64,000 nt of DNA, taken from contig NZ_JACYFK010000003.1 in assembly GCF_014855515.1 (NCBI RefSeq), positions 558,001 to 622,000 on the forward strand. The letters run 5' to 3'. Positions 49,541-58,411 of the stretch are shown piece by piece (positions within the stretch are counted from its first letter, which is position 1; the number at the start of each line of letters is the position of its first letter). Made by a program: the position numbers and the translations under genes. Under the pieces are notes generated by a model, which did not search any database, was not told the DNA's origin, and saw only the letters and a list, made by a program, of their open reading frames with translations. This DNA comes from Euzebyella marina (GTDB lineage Bacteria; Bacteroidota; Bacteroidia; Flavobacteriales; Flavobacteriaceae).

Positions 49541-50614
49541 TTAGGAAACAAGTTGATTTATCAAATTGTTATCCTGCGCAGCAAGGGCTTTGCGCTTTTG
49601 CTGCTTTTTTGTTTCATAAGCTGCATCATAGAATTTCTCGCTCTTCCAAAGGGTGTACATCAATATCAACAGCTTTCTCTGAACGGCTATCAAGGCCACC
49701 AATGGTTTTGCTTTTTTGGGCTTTAGCCTATTATAGAATCGTTTCAATGTAGGGTTGCATCGCACACAGGTCATCGAGGGCATGTGCATGACCGCCCGGA
49801 TATGACTGTTCCCTTTTTTGCTGATTCTGGTCTTTCCTTTAAAACTGCCGGATTCCCGCAATACCACATCGTAGCCGGCATAACTTGTCAGTTGTTTTGC
49901 GCTGGTTATCGATTCAAAGCCCAATGTCTCACCTACTACCGTTGCGGCCGATATAAAAGAGATTCCAGGGATGCTCATCATAAAACCGATCTTTCTTCCC
50001 AGCACTTCGTTCTTTGATACGATCTCTTTCATCTCCTCCTCTATCATTGCTATTTGGCCATTGAGAAGTTTCAGTCTGTCCCTGTGCCGTTTCAAGGCCT
50101 TGGTGTTACCATGGACACCCGAATCGATGGCTCCTTGGCGATTGGTCTCCATGACCTTGTCCTTTAGCAAAGAACTGCGCTCCCTGCTCAATGCCTTTAG
50201 TTCCCGTAGTTCCTCGCTTGGCGGTCGCCATGGACGAAGGGACCTTTCAAGTCCCAGCATACTGAGCATTCTACTGTCCAGGGCATCCGTTTTAGAACGC
50301 TGGTCCAGACTCTGCGCATAGCGCTTTACACGACCTGATTGCATTACACTGACCGCATGGCCATGTGAGTACAGATAATGGGCGATACCCTGATGGTAGA
50401 CCCCCGTGGCTTCCATGACGACCACTAGGTCGACAGTGCCATCAACTGATGTCTTCAACCATTTTAAAACCTCCTTGTAACCCGATAGGTCATTGGGCAC
50501 ATCTGGATGAGATATGAATTCCTTCCCCAGTTTATCCGTTAGGAACCCAAGGGACAAGGATAAACCCAATTTAGAGACATCGATACCCAGACTTTGTTTC
50601 AACCGCTTTTCCAT
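49541..50614 (-). CDS. IS110-family transposase
   Basis: A 357-residue transposase from an ATG at 50614; in-frame ATGs further up to 50662 would add up to 16 residues. The RuvC-like DEDD domain has QSLGIDVSK near residue 10, VVMEATGVYHQ near 70 and QRSKTDALDSRMLS near 110. The C-terminal IS116/IS110/IS902 domain has MSIPGISFISAATVVGE, TSYAGYDVVLRESGSFKGK and KKGNSHIR, with the conserved Ser. The family transposes without terminal inverted repeats and is guided by an RNA from its noncoding end. Intact, so possibly active. Confidence 0.93.
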   Translation of the reverse strand: MEKRLKQSLGIDVSKLGLSLSLGFLTDKLGKEFISHPDVPNDLSGYKEVLKWLKTSVDGTVDLVVVMEATGVYHQGIAHYLYSHGHAVSVMQSGRVKRYAQSLDQRSKTDALDSRMLSMLGLERSLRPWRPPSEELRELKALSRERSSLLKDKVMETNRQGAIDSGVHGNTKALKRHRDRLKLLNGQIAMIEEEMKEIVSKNEVLGRKIGFMMSIPGISFISAATVVGETLGFESITSAKQLTSYAGYDVVLRESGSFKGKTRISKKGNSHIRAVMHMPSMTCVRCNPTLKRFYNRLKPKKAKPLVALIAVQRKLLILMYTLWKSEKFYDAAYETKKQQKRKALAAQDNNLINQLVS

Positions 50615-50815
50615 AATATCGTTTTTTAAGGCCATAACCCTCTTTATCATCCTTGCTCGCATTTGATTCGACCTCTGTGAACAGGGTCTAGGTACTGTCC
50701 GGATTCCAAGAAGATTATAGAAGGGCGGGATTTCTATGAAACGATATCATTCAATGTATCTAGCCGAGACCTCTCTGTCCCTTCTATTCTAGCTCTTATT
50801 TATTATTGGGAAACT
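50615..50815 (-). ncRNA. Candidate IS110 bridge (seeker) RNA region
   Basis: About 200 bp of non-coding DNA directly upstream of the transposase, where IS110-group elements encode their guide RNA. It contains pairable segments such as TAGAAGGG (50717-50724) and CCCTTCTA (50780-50787). I cannot fix the ends or the guide loops, nor the outer boundaries of the insertion. Confidence 0.35.
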
Positions 50816-50883
50816 ACTATATTTATAAATAATAGATTATGTGCTCGTAAACATACGAGCCGAGACCGTTGGTATCAATTTAA

Positions 50884-51438
50884 ATGAACCTAGAAAAAGA
50901 CAGTTTTGTAAAATACTTCTCTGTAAATCGGAATGAGTATCATGACCCCAAGTTGGAACAAGAAAGCGGCCTCGTAACTCTCGTAAACAAGGGATTTGAT
51001 AAAATGAATTTGATTGGGAATCTTTTTATAGTCGTTATTGTTCCAATTATTATAACTATTGTAATTACCAATAAACAATTACCGAAATCGACGAATTCTT
51101 ATCTTATTGGAATTGCAACGGTTTGGTTTATTGTAACCTTTTACAAACGAGTTCAAAAAATCGTAGCTAATAACAATGTCATTATCGATCTTGAAAAAAG
51201 ATTAGTTATAATCGAACCGCAAGATTATTTTCGGAAGAACATTATGAAAACCAAGAAACGAAATATTTCCTTCAATTCAATTCGTAGCATAAAAACTAAA
51301 TCAAGAAATTACGATAAATTTAACTCAGGATTTAGATTGGTCTTAAATTATGGAAATGAGGAAGTTACCTTGGTGGACATTTGGACTAAAAAATTGGGAA
51401 CTGAATTGAGTCAATTTGTACAAAAACTGGTTGCTTAA
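50884..51438 (+). CDS. Hypothetical two-helix membrane protein
   Basis: A 184-residue protein not assigned to a family. Two transmembrane helices, about residues 42-62 (LIGNLFIVVIVPIIITIVIT) and 72-88 (YLIGIATVWFIVTFYK), split the protein; the C-terminal cytoplasmic part (about 95-180) alternates charged and hydrophobic beta strands, as in membrane-anchored PH-like domains. It sits alone between the IS110 element and the mobilization region. Role unknown. Confidence 0.65.
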   Translation: MNLEKDSFVKYFSVNRNEYHDPKLEQESGLVTLVNKGFDKMNLIGNLFIVVIVPIIITIVITNKQLPKSTNSYLIGIATVWFIVTFYKRVQKIVANNNVIIDLEKRLVIIEPQDYFRKNIMKTKKRNISFNSIRSIKTKSRNYDKFNSGFRLVLNYGNEEVTLVDIWTKKLGTELSQFVQKLVA

Positions 51439-51936
51439 GACGAATAAAAACAATGTTTATCAGACCTGAATTTTGTCATATAGGCACATGTAATTGTCAA
51501 ACAAATTCTCATTTTAGAAAGATCCCTAATAGTGAAGTGTAAACAAGAAATGGAAAAAATTGGTTATCTTTAAAAAGTGTCTTTGAGCACTTCAGTACGG
51601 CAGTAATTTTATGATTTGACTTTCCAAAAGTCCGTACAAACCAAATAATATTTATTGTGCAACTGATTCCCAAATCAGCTTGTATTTATTCGGTCCCGCT
51701 TGCGGGACGAAGGAATAGCAAGAGGGTGATGCGCAGAATGCGCCATCACGGTTGTTTTTGGGTCTTTAACAAGTTGAAAACCAGTCAATTGAATATATTT
51801 TGGAATACTATTCAAAATCTGGGGCTACAGTAGACTTTTCCAAAATCTACAGTAAACCCTTTGGGAAGCCCTGTAAACACTGGAATTTTTTGACGAAAAA
51901 ATTGACGCAATTTCACTAAAAAACAAAATCGCACCT
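51439..51936. other. Non-coding region upstream of the mobilization genes
   Basis: Nearly 500 bp without an ORF. It contains a short hairpin near 51578-51594, the strong hairpin pair at 51693-51748, and two copies of CTACAGTA at 51825 and 51847 (22 bp apart). Such structure before relaxase genes is what an origin of transfer usually looks like. Confidence 0.5.
51693..51748. other. Candidate origin of transfer (oriT): paired hairpins
   Basis: GTCCCGC-TT-GCGGGAC (51693-51708) is a perfect 7-bp stem with a 2-base loop; 18 bp later TGATGCGC and GCGCCATCA (51727-51748) form a second stem with one bulge. Located 190 bp before the BfmA/BtgA-like gene. Nick site not identified. Confidence 0.4.
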
Positions 51937-52521
51937 ATGGAAAAGCAATCAACAAATGATAGAAAAAAGAAAGGAACCGGTGCTTATTCCAATATCACGG
52001 TAAAGAAAGAAACGGCCACACGCTTTCGCAGCTATTCCAAAAAGTTCAACAAATCGCATAGCGAGGTATTGGATGGAATGATACAATACTTCAAGGAGAA
52101 CAACCTTGACCCTTTTGGAGAGGGAACAAAGGTCATCCTTTACAGTATCAAAAAATTGGAGCGTCAGATGATGAAAAAATTCGATAGAATCATTGCCATT
52201 ATCAAGAACATGGAAAAGACCAGTATCCGGCCCACCTATGAAATGATGTTGATTCTATATGAGGCCTATGTAAAGGATGGGAGGAAACCCAAACGTGAAC
52301 CTGTTAAGTTACAGGAAGAGCGAATGGATTTTCTGGAGCCAAGGAATACTGTTCCAAAAACAGAGCATGATAGAATGCTGCAAGAATTCAAAGAATATAA
52401 AAAACACTGCAATGAAATCCTCAACAGCGTTGAGAAGGTGGAGCCGATCATGGGAAAGCCTTATCTAAAGATCAATATGGACATTGGGGATTTTGAAAGC
52501 TTGAAACATCAATTAAAATAG
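51937..52521 (+). CDS. BfmA/BtgA-family mobilization protein
   Basis: A 194-residue DNA-binding accessory protein of mobilizable elements. The N-terminal SNITVKKETATRFRSYSKKF and NKSHSEVLDGMIQYFKENNL segment is the recognisable part, probably a ribbon-helix-helix-like DNA binder; the middle has a Lys-rich helix (IKKLERQMMKKFDRIIAIIK) and the C-terminus is likely coiled-coil. It would bind oriT and recruit the relaxase encoded 5 bp downstream. Confidence 0.85.
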   Translation: MEKQSTNDRKKKGTGAYSNITVKKETATRFRSYSKKFNKSHSEVLDGMIQYFKENNLDPFGEGTKVILYSIKKLERQMMKKFDRIIAIIKNMEKTSIRPTYEMMLILYEAYVKDGRKPKREPVKLQEERMDFLEPRNTVPKTEHDRMLQEFKEYKKHCNEILNSVEKVEPIMGKPYLKINMDIGDFESLKHQLK

Positions 52522-52526
52522 CACTC

Positions 52527-53549
52527 ATGTACCTTACCATCTCAGCACAGAAAATGGGCAGTACCTACAACTCCAGTGTAGGTAACTATGTGGATTATCT
52601 GGAAAAGGAGAACCAAGATAGGTTGCCTGAACAAAGGGAGGAATTCTTTGACCAAGAAAATAACAGAGTAAGCCCTCAAACGGTCATTGATGAAATAGAT
52701 GCCAATACGGCCAAATTAAGGCAGAAAGACCCGAAATTCTATTCCATAGTGGTCAGTCCCAACCAAAGGGAACTGAAGGCCATCGGCAATGACCAGAACC
52801 TGTTAAGGGAATACACAAGGAAGCTCATGGAGGACTATGCCAAGAGTTTCCACCGTAACCAAGAGGTAAAGGCCGAAAACCTTAAATATTATGCCAAGAT
52901 TGAGCATGAGCGCACCTATCGTGGCTTTGACAAACAGGTTCAGGAGAATGCACCTTACCGTGGCGAGATAGCAAGGCTAAGGAACGAGATACGGAAAGTG
53001 GAGCGTGGAGAATCCATAGGTAATGTCAAAGAGCTTGAAAAAAGAATCAAAGAGCAGGAAAGATTGGCCCCACACAAACAGAATGGAAAGTTAGTGGCAG
53101 CCGGAATGCAAAAAGAGGGGCCTCAGACCCATATCCATATCATAGTCAGCAGAAGGGATGTGACGAACACCTATACGCTTTCACCCATGGCCAAGCACAA
53201 GGCATCCGAAGTGGAACTGAACGGAAAGACCATAAAAAGAGGGTTTGATAGGGACAGTTTTTATCAATCGGCCGAGAAGACCTTTGACAAGACAACAGGG
53301 TTCAAACGGAACTATGTGGAATCCTATGTTGGGAGAAAGGCCCATGCCAAGGAACCGGGAAAGTTCTTTGCCAAGGTCATGGGGCTGCCCACCAAGGAAA
53401 AGGACATGGCCTTTAAACTTCTTAAAACGATGGGTGTCAAAGCACCAAGTATACCGACCAATAAAGTGCAAATGGCAGCCAAGATCATAAAGGCCCTTGG
53501 GAGGGGAATCGATAAGGCTAGGGGGACTGGTGAGGATATGGGTTATTGA
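52527..53549 (+). CDS. MobB-like relaxase (DUF5712-type mobilization protein)
   Basis: A 340-residue protein encoded right after the BfmA/BtgA-like gene. The relaxase metal site is suggested by GPQTHIHIIVSRRD near residue 195; FYSIVVSPNQREL near 72 and LKYYAKIEHERTYRG near 115 (candidate Tyr nucleophile) also match MobB-type proteins of Bacteroidota. A Lys/Arg-rich tail ends it. It would nick oriT for transfer by a helper conjugation system. Confidence 0.85.
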   Translation: MYLTISAQKMGSTYNSSVGNYVDYLEKENQDRLPEQREEFFDQENNRVSPQTVIDEIDANTAKLRQKDPKFYSIVVSPNQRELKAIGNDQNLLREYTRKLMEDYAKSFHRNQEVKAENLKYYAKIEHERTYRGFDKQVQENAPYRGEIARLRNEIRKVERGESIGNVKELEKRIKEQERLAPHKQNGKLVAAGMQKEGPQTHIHIIVSRRDVTNTYTLSPMAKHKASEVELNGKTIKRGFDRDSFYQSAEKTFDKTTGFKRNYVESYVGRKAHAKEPGKFFAKVMGLPTKEKDMAFKLLKTMGVKAPSIPTNKVQMAAKIIKALGRGIDKARGTGEDMGY

Positions 53550-53575
53550 AATCCAAAAAGTAGGTTGCGCCCTTT

Positions 53576-53621
53576 CGGGTTTTTGTTCTACGCTTATCTA
53601 CCGGAACACTACAAAAACCCG
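53576..53621. terminator. Inverted repeat after the relaxase gene
   Basis: CGGGTTTTTGT (53576-53586) pairs with ACAAAAACCCG (53611-53621) across a 24-base loop that contains a run of CTACGCTTATCTACCGG. It could end the mobilization operon; the long loop is unusual for a simple terminator. The rest of 53550-53738 has no ORF. Confidence 0.45.
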
Positions 53622-53738
53622 ATAGGATCCATGCGCAAAAGTTGGGGGTAAGAATTTGGGACGCTTGCAGCGCGAAACAGGGTTTCGCTCGCCGTTTTTG
53701 CAAGTTGCTTTATAGGTAGTTTTAGTTAGATGATTGGT

Positions 53739-54146
53739 TTATTTCTTGTCCAGTAACTTTTCCAAGTAAGTTACCTTGTCTTTTTCAGCCTGAACAAGAC
53801 GCTCATATAGCTCAACAACTTTTTCAATTGTATTAAAAGTTGGTTGGTAGTTGAGAGAACTGGCGATTATTGTTGAATTGTCGCTGCTTGTATTGTTATA
53901 TGTGTTGTTGATAATGTTAAAAACGGCTTCTTCAGAGAAATTCTCGATTCCCTCTTTGGTAACTCCCAAGGCTTTGGCTATTTCTTCCAACTTTACATCA
54001 TCCACCTTTTCGCTATTCTCGATATTAGAAACGGCCTGTTGACTGATGCCCAGTTCCTCTGCAAGGGTTTCCTGTTTCATTCCGCGGAGTTCCCTGATCC
54101 TACTGATCTTTCTGCCTATATGGTTGTTCTTGGTCTTTATCTGCAT
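53739..54146 (-). CDS. XRE-family helix-turn-helix repressor
   Basis: A 135-residue phage-repressor-like regulator. HTH_XRE domain at about residues 10-65: ISRIRELRGMKQETLAEELG, ISQQAVSNIENSEKVDDVKL, EEIAKALGV. The C-terminal half is low-complexity (NNTYNNTSSDNSTI) and ends in a coiled coil (VVELYERLVQAEKDKVTYLE). It is divergent from the HEPN gene at 54291 with a repeat-rich 144-bp spacer, so it may control both itself and that operon. Confidence 0.9.
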   Translation of the reverse strand: MQIKTKNNHIGRKISRIRELRGMKQETLAEELGISQQAVSNIENSEKVDDVKLEEIAKALGVTKEGIENFSEEAVFNIINNTYNNTSSDNSTIIASSLNYQPTFNTIEKVVELYERLVQAEKDKVTYLEKLLDKK

Positions 54147-54150
54147 ATCT

Positions 54151-54219
54151 CAAATATAGGGTGTTTCGTACAATAATCCGATTGTAAAATACAAAACACT
54201 TTTAATAAAATACAAGTGT
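54151..54219. promoter_or_regulatory. Candidate XRE operator and promoter region
   Basis: TAAAATACAA occurs at 54185 and 54206, 21 bp apart, within a broader imperfect inverted repeat GTGTTTcgtaCAAT ... ATTGtaaaatacAAAACAC (54161-54199). On the reverse strand, TATATTTG (54158-54151) is a -7 box only about 5 bp from the XRE start codon, so that transcript may be leaderless. Confidence 0.4.
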
Positions 54220-54290
54220 CTATGGTGGGGTACTTGCGAATGTGGCCCTAATATGGTCAATGATTCTCGAACCCTTTAAACCACAATATC

Positions 54291-55862
54291 ATGACACATG
54301 GCACAAACATACCAAAACACTTTGAAAAAGTGGAAGAGCTGTCCGAATTGCTCGACAGCATCCTGAACATCATTACCATTGACAGGGCCTTTCTTTCTAA
54401 GAAACAAATTGAGGGAAACACCGAATATTATTTTCTTACCCTTTTTGTGGATATCAACAATGACCCACTTCCCAATGAGATCCGTTCACTGGTCGCAAAG
54501 AAAGGAAAGAAGCATCCCGATTTCAGGATAAGGGTCTACACGGAGAACCAATCCGAAACAGGCCTTGAAAGGGGTGCCCTCTATTTCTTGGAACATTGTT
54601 GTCTTGGGAAGACCGTCTTCGCCCATCCCGAAGGGGAGAACATCATGGATTATTCAACAATGGCGTACCAGACCCTCATGAAGAGGGCTGCTAGCTATCA
54701 TAAATCGGAACTGGCAAAAGTAACTGCCTTTGCCAATACTGCGGACATCTTGATCAAGGAAGGGGATTATGCTATTGCCACTTTCAATATGCACCAGGCC
54801 TTTGAACTTTCATTCAGGTTCATTGAACAGATGTGTATTGGAAGGAGCATGGTGACCCACAGTATCATCAGCCATATCAACTATTGCAAACACTTCTTTC
54901 CCTCCCTCCAACCTTTTACGGAATCTTCTGGGACGAACAGCAATGAACTGTTGTTGCTGTTGGAACACGCCTATAGTGTTGCCCGTTATGGGAATGAATT
55001 TGAGATCACCAAGGTACAGGCCAAGACCATCCAAACACAAATGAAGAATTTCATCCAAGAAGTGGAATCCATTTTCCATAAACATCTTGATCAGTGCAAA
55101 GACCAAATCGACAGAATCGGAAAGGATTTTGAGAAAGCATTCCCGAAAGTAGCCGAGAACGTAGGGAACAATAATGAAGAATCATTTGTTGGTCAATTGA
55201 AGGAACTGGAAAAAATGTATTTCCATGCCTTGAAACCCTATATCCCTGAAAAGGGCTTGTACATCACCGAACTCATAACCGAAGGATACTGTGAAACCTC
55301 TTTTATGATCTCCAACCTGATAAAGGTTTGCATTGTTGCATTGGAAAATGAATATATCCCTACACGCATTGTTCCCCAACCCCACCACAATGTAAGTGAG
55401 GTTTTGGGATACATACTGGATTTGATTCCACATGATGAAATGGAATTCTTGGACAAGGTCAGAAACTGCTTTCGGAACAAAAGACAACCACAACCCAATA
55501 AATCCATTCACATGAAATCAAAGAAGAAAAGGTTAAAGACCTTGGAAGAGATACAACAGCTCAGGAGCAATCTTTCGGGACTGTTGGGAAACAAAAAGTC
55601 CATCGACCCCAAAGGAAACTATGTGACCTTCGAGGTCAGGGACAACAACCATCTTTTGACACAAATCATAAGTCTTTTGGAGGTTTGCGTGTTCGCACTT
55701 GATGGGGAAGGAATGATGTTGTTTCCTGCCAATCAAAATGCATCAAAAGAGGACAGTGTGATCCAAGTATTGGAACTGGTATTGAGCATCCTTCCTGATA
55801 GCCAAATTTACTTCATGGACAAGCTGGACGAAAAGCTATCAAAACTTGAAAACAAAAAATGA
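54291..55862 (+). CDS. HEPN-domain protein with duplicated C-terminal unit
   Basis: A 523-residue protein. Residues 10-120 resemble a degenerate nucleotidyltransferase-like fold (FLTLFVDI) without a clear GSxxxxxD motif. Residues about 135-265 are a HEPN domain: NMHQAFELSFRFIEQM, R185-x4-H190 of the kind that forms the RNase site in active HEPN proteins, and VARYGNEFEI. The C-terminal part contains two related stretches, about 339-394 and 459-515, both with a helix like LIKVCIVALE and a closing IP-x-x-x-x-x-FLDKV pattern. The next gene has a third copy. HEPN proteins in mobile elements often act as toxins or in phage defence; not proven here. Confidence 0.75.
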   Translation: MTHGTNIPKHFEKVEELSELLDSILNIITIDRAFLSKKQIEGNTEYYFLTLFVDINNDPLPNEIRSLVAKKGKKHPDFRIRVYTENQSETGLERGALYFLEHCCLGKTVFAHPEGENIMDYSTMAYQTLMKRAASYHKSELAKVTAFANTADILIKEGDYAIATFNMHQAFELSFRFIEQMCIGRSMVTHSIISHINYCKHFFPSLQPFTESSGTNSNELLLLLEHAYSVARYGNEFEITKVQAKTIQTQMKNFIQEVESIFHKHLDQCKDQIDRIGKDFEKAFPKVAENVGNNNEESFVGQLKELEKMYFHALKPYIPEKGLYITELITEGYCETSFMISNLIKVCIVALENEYIPTRIVPQPHHNVSEVLGYILDLIPHDEMEFLDKVRNCFRNKRQPQPNKSIHMKSKKKRLKTLEEIQQLRSNLSGLLGNKKSIDPKGNYVTFEVRDNNHLLTQIISLLEVCVFALDGEGMMLFPANQNASKEDSVIQVLELVLSILPDSQIYFMDKLDEKLSKLENKK

Positions 55863-55866
55863 ATCC

Positions 55867-56214
55867 ATGAACCCAAACGAAGAAAAGCTCCTAAAGGATT
55901 TGAGACTTCACTCAAATGATCATTCCCCTACCTTGGTTCCCCATCCATGGTTCAAGGACAAGTTCCAGCCTACTTTCTTTTACATTGACGGTCATGCGGA
56001 TCTGTTGTTGACCGTTCGTGCATTGATATACCTTTCCATAAGGGCAATAAATCCAGAGCTTGGCTCGGATGATGTAATGGACAGGAACGAAGAGGAATTC
56101 ATCCATCAAGCGATGACCATAGCCAACCGTTTGATGCCAGTCGGGGAAGAGGCTTTGATGGATCACTTAAATCAATATTTCAGAGATGAAAAGAATTGTG
56201 GAAAAGAACCATGA
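55867..56214 (+). CDS. Small partner of the HEPN protein, shares its C-terminal unit
   Basis: A 115-residue protein starting 4 bp after the HEPN stop (an in-frame ATG at 55846 would overlap it). Residues about 46-105 align with both repeats in the HEPN protein: VRALIYLSIRAIN, then IANRLMPVGEEALMDHLNQYF against VLGYILDLIPHDEMEFLDKVR upstream. It may be a regulator or antitoxin that uses the shared unit for assembly. No family recognised. Confidence 0.65.
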   Translation: MNPNEEKLLKDLRLHSNDHSPTLVPHPWFKDKFQPTFFYIDGHADLLLTVRALIYLSIRAINPELGSDDVMDRNEEEFIHQAMTIANRLMPVGEEALMDHLNQYFRDEKNCGKEP

Positions 56215-56382
56215 AATTGGTAAGCGTTTTTATAATTCATACATTTATCTTCCCTTAATCATTATATCCATATTTAATGATTAATTATTAAGACTTCACT
56301 TTTGATTTTCCACGACTATTGACCATCCTAGTATTAAAGCAAACAAAAACAATTTTACGTTTATTCCTCGGATATAAGATAC

Positions 56383-56490
56383 ATGCCAAAAGTTAAAATA
56401 GCAGCTCTTTTCTTTAAAAACTTCTTTCAAAATAAAGAGAATATTCCTCGTTATTATCCTATTTTTAGACCAAATACGAGTATATATTGA
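56383..56490 (+). CDS. Possible 35-residue leader peptide coupled to mod
   Basis: ATG at 56383 opens 35 codons with a Lys/Phe-rich sequence (KIAALFFKNFFQNKE) and stops at TGA 56488-56490, whose A is the first base of the mod ATG (TGATG overlap). That is the usual geometry of translational coupling. It could be chance in AT-rich DNA. The rest of 56215-56489 shows nothing I can name. Confidence 0.3.
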   Translation: MPKVKIAALFFKNFFQNKENIPRYYPIFRPNTSIY

Positions 56491-58403
56491 TGAATTTATC
56501 AGAAAAGGAAAGGGAATATTTAATTGATAAATTGGGAAAAGGAGAGTCTATACCTATAGATTTTAAGTATAAACTTTTTCCAAGCGTTCAAAAAGAATAT
56601 GAGCTTGCATATGCGGGAAAAATGAGAAAGGAAGATATTCTTTCAGATGAAGATGGGGTTACGGCTGTACCTCTGCAAGTTGAAAAGGTTTTTAATGGTA
56701 ACAGGGATGCTTTTCCAGATGGATGGAAGAATATGATAGTATTTGGAGATAATCTTCAATTGCTAAAGACAATTTATAAAAATGAAGACCCTCTAATCAA
56801 GGGTAAAGTTAAAGGCAAAGTAAAATTAATCTACATAGATCCTCCTTTTGCAACAGAATCCGATTTTAATGGGACACAAGGTCAAAAGGCGTATTCCGAT
56901 AAGACAAAGAATTCTGAGTTTGTCGAGTTTTTGAGAAGAAGACTCATTGTTGCAAAAGAAGTTTTGGCTTCCGATGGAGTGATTTTTGTTCATCTGGATT
57001 GGAAGAAAGTTCATTATATAAAAGTTTTAATGGACGAAATTTTTGGTGAACATAATTTCAAAAATTCTATTACATGGCATTATGGAGGTAGGATGATGCA
57101 CCATCTAAAGCAGTTCAATAGAAAGCATGAGATAATATTATTTTACACGCAAACCCAGTCTGGCTATACGTTTAAAATGCCAAAGGATGAAGTAGATTTT
57201 GATGAATATGCCAAATCCAGACACGAAAAAATCCATGTTGATAAAAATGGAAAAAGGTATTTGCTTGCTCCAGATGCAAATATGGAAAGAACTACGAGAC
57301 AGTACGAAGATGAAATTGTTGCAAGAGGTAGAGCAGTGGATGATGTATGGCCTATAAGATATATTAGGGGTAACGCCAAAGAAAGAACTGGTTATCCAAC
57401 ACAGAAACCAGAGGAATTAATCAAAAGAATAATCGAGTCGACTACAAACGAAGGTGACTTGGTTATGGATTTTTTTGGAGGAAGCGGCACGACAGCATCA
57501 GTTGCTGAAAAATTGAACAGAAAGTGGCTCGTTTGTGATATTGGAAAGTTTTCATTCTACACAATGCAAAAAAGACTGCTTACAATTCAAAATTCAAAAT
57601 CGTTAATTGAGAAGAAAAAGAATTATAAAATTCCTGCAAAATCATTTTGTACAATAAATACGGGAATCTATGACATTCAAAAGCTTTTTCAACTTCAGCA
57701 TGAGGAATATATTGAATTTGTACTTAATCTGTTTGAAGTTTATCCAAAGATAAAATCTATCAATGGAGTTGAATTTCAGGGAGAAAGGAAAGATGGTTAT
57801 TTGGTCCAGGTGTGGAAATATTGGGATTTTAAAGATGCTTCAATTGATGAGTATTTTTTAAGAAATCTACATGAAAATATTGGGAATAGAGTTGGTGATA
57901 GGTTATACCTTATTGCTCCCGCAAACTCAGTCGAATTTATCGATGATTATTTTGAAATTGGTAAAGTAAGGTATTATTTCCTAAAGGTTCCATATCAAAT
58001 AATTGAAGAGCTTCACAAAAAGAGATTTAAGAAGTTTAGACAGCCTACAAGCTCAAGTGATATTAATAACTTAGATAATGCTATCGGCTTTCATTTCATA
58101 AGGCAACCAGAGGTCAAATCTAATTTTGACGGTAAAAATTTAAACATCACTTCGTTTAAAACCTATTATCCGGATGAGGAAACACTTAATGAGATTCCTG
58201 ATTTTGAAGCATTGGCAATGGTTTTAGTAGATAACAATTACAACGGTAAAGAATTTATCCTATCTGAGTCATTCTTTGCAGAGGATATTTTTAAAAAGGG
58301 TGAGCCAATAAATATTTCGTTAAAAGCAAAAAATGGCAAAAAGGTATGCGTTATCTATGTGGATATTTTTGGTAACGAATTCAGGGAGATTCTAAATAAA
58401 TAA
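56490..58403 (+). CDS. mod: Type III restriction-modification system DNA methyltransferase (Mod)
   Basis: A 637-residue beta-class adenine methyltransferase starting at the ATG at 56490. The catalytic motif IYIDPPF (about residues 114-120) precedes the AdoMet-binding FFGGSGTTASVAEKLNRKW (about 328-346), the order of type III Mod subunits; FVHLDWKKVHYIKVLMDEIF and GYPTQKPEELIKRII are also typical. The N-terminal 100 residues and C-terminal 200 surround the catalytic core and hold the target-recognition region. Followed by res after 8 bp. Confidence 0.95.
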   Translation: MNLSEKEREYLIDKLGKGESIPIDFKYKLFPSVQKEYELAYAGKMRKEDILSDEDGVTAVPLQVEKVFNGNRDAFPDGWKNMIVFGDNLQLLKTIYKNEDPLIKGKVKGKVKLIYIDPPFATESDFNGTQGQKAYSDKTKNSEFVEFLRRRLIVAKEVLASDGVIFVHLDWKKVHYIKVLMDEIFGEHNFKNSITWHYGGRMMHHLKQFNRKHEIILFYTQTQSGYTFKMPKDEVDFDEYAKSRHEKIHVDKNGKRYLLAPDANMERTTRQYEDEIVARGRAVDDVWPIRYIRGNAKERTGYPTQKPEELIKRIIESTTNEGDLVMDFFGGSGTTASVAEKLNRKWLVCDIGKFSFYTMQKRLLTIQNSKSLIEKKKNYKIPAKSFCTINTGIYDIQKLFQLQHEEYIEFVLNLFEVYPKIKSINGVEFQGERKDGYLVQVWKYWDFKDASIDEYFLRNLHENIGNRVGDRLYLIAPANSVEFIDDYFEIGKVRYYFLKVPYQIIEELHKKRFKKFRQPTSSSDINNLDNAIGFHFIRQPEVKSNFDGKNLNITSFKTYYPDEETLNEIPDFEALAMVLVDNNYNGKEFILSESFFAEDIFKKGEPINISLKAKNGKKVCVIYVDIFGNEFREILNK

Positions 58404-58411
58404 GTACTGTT

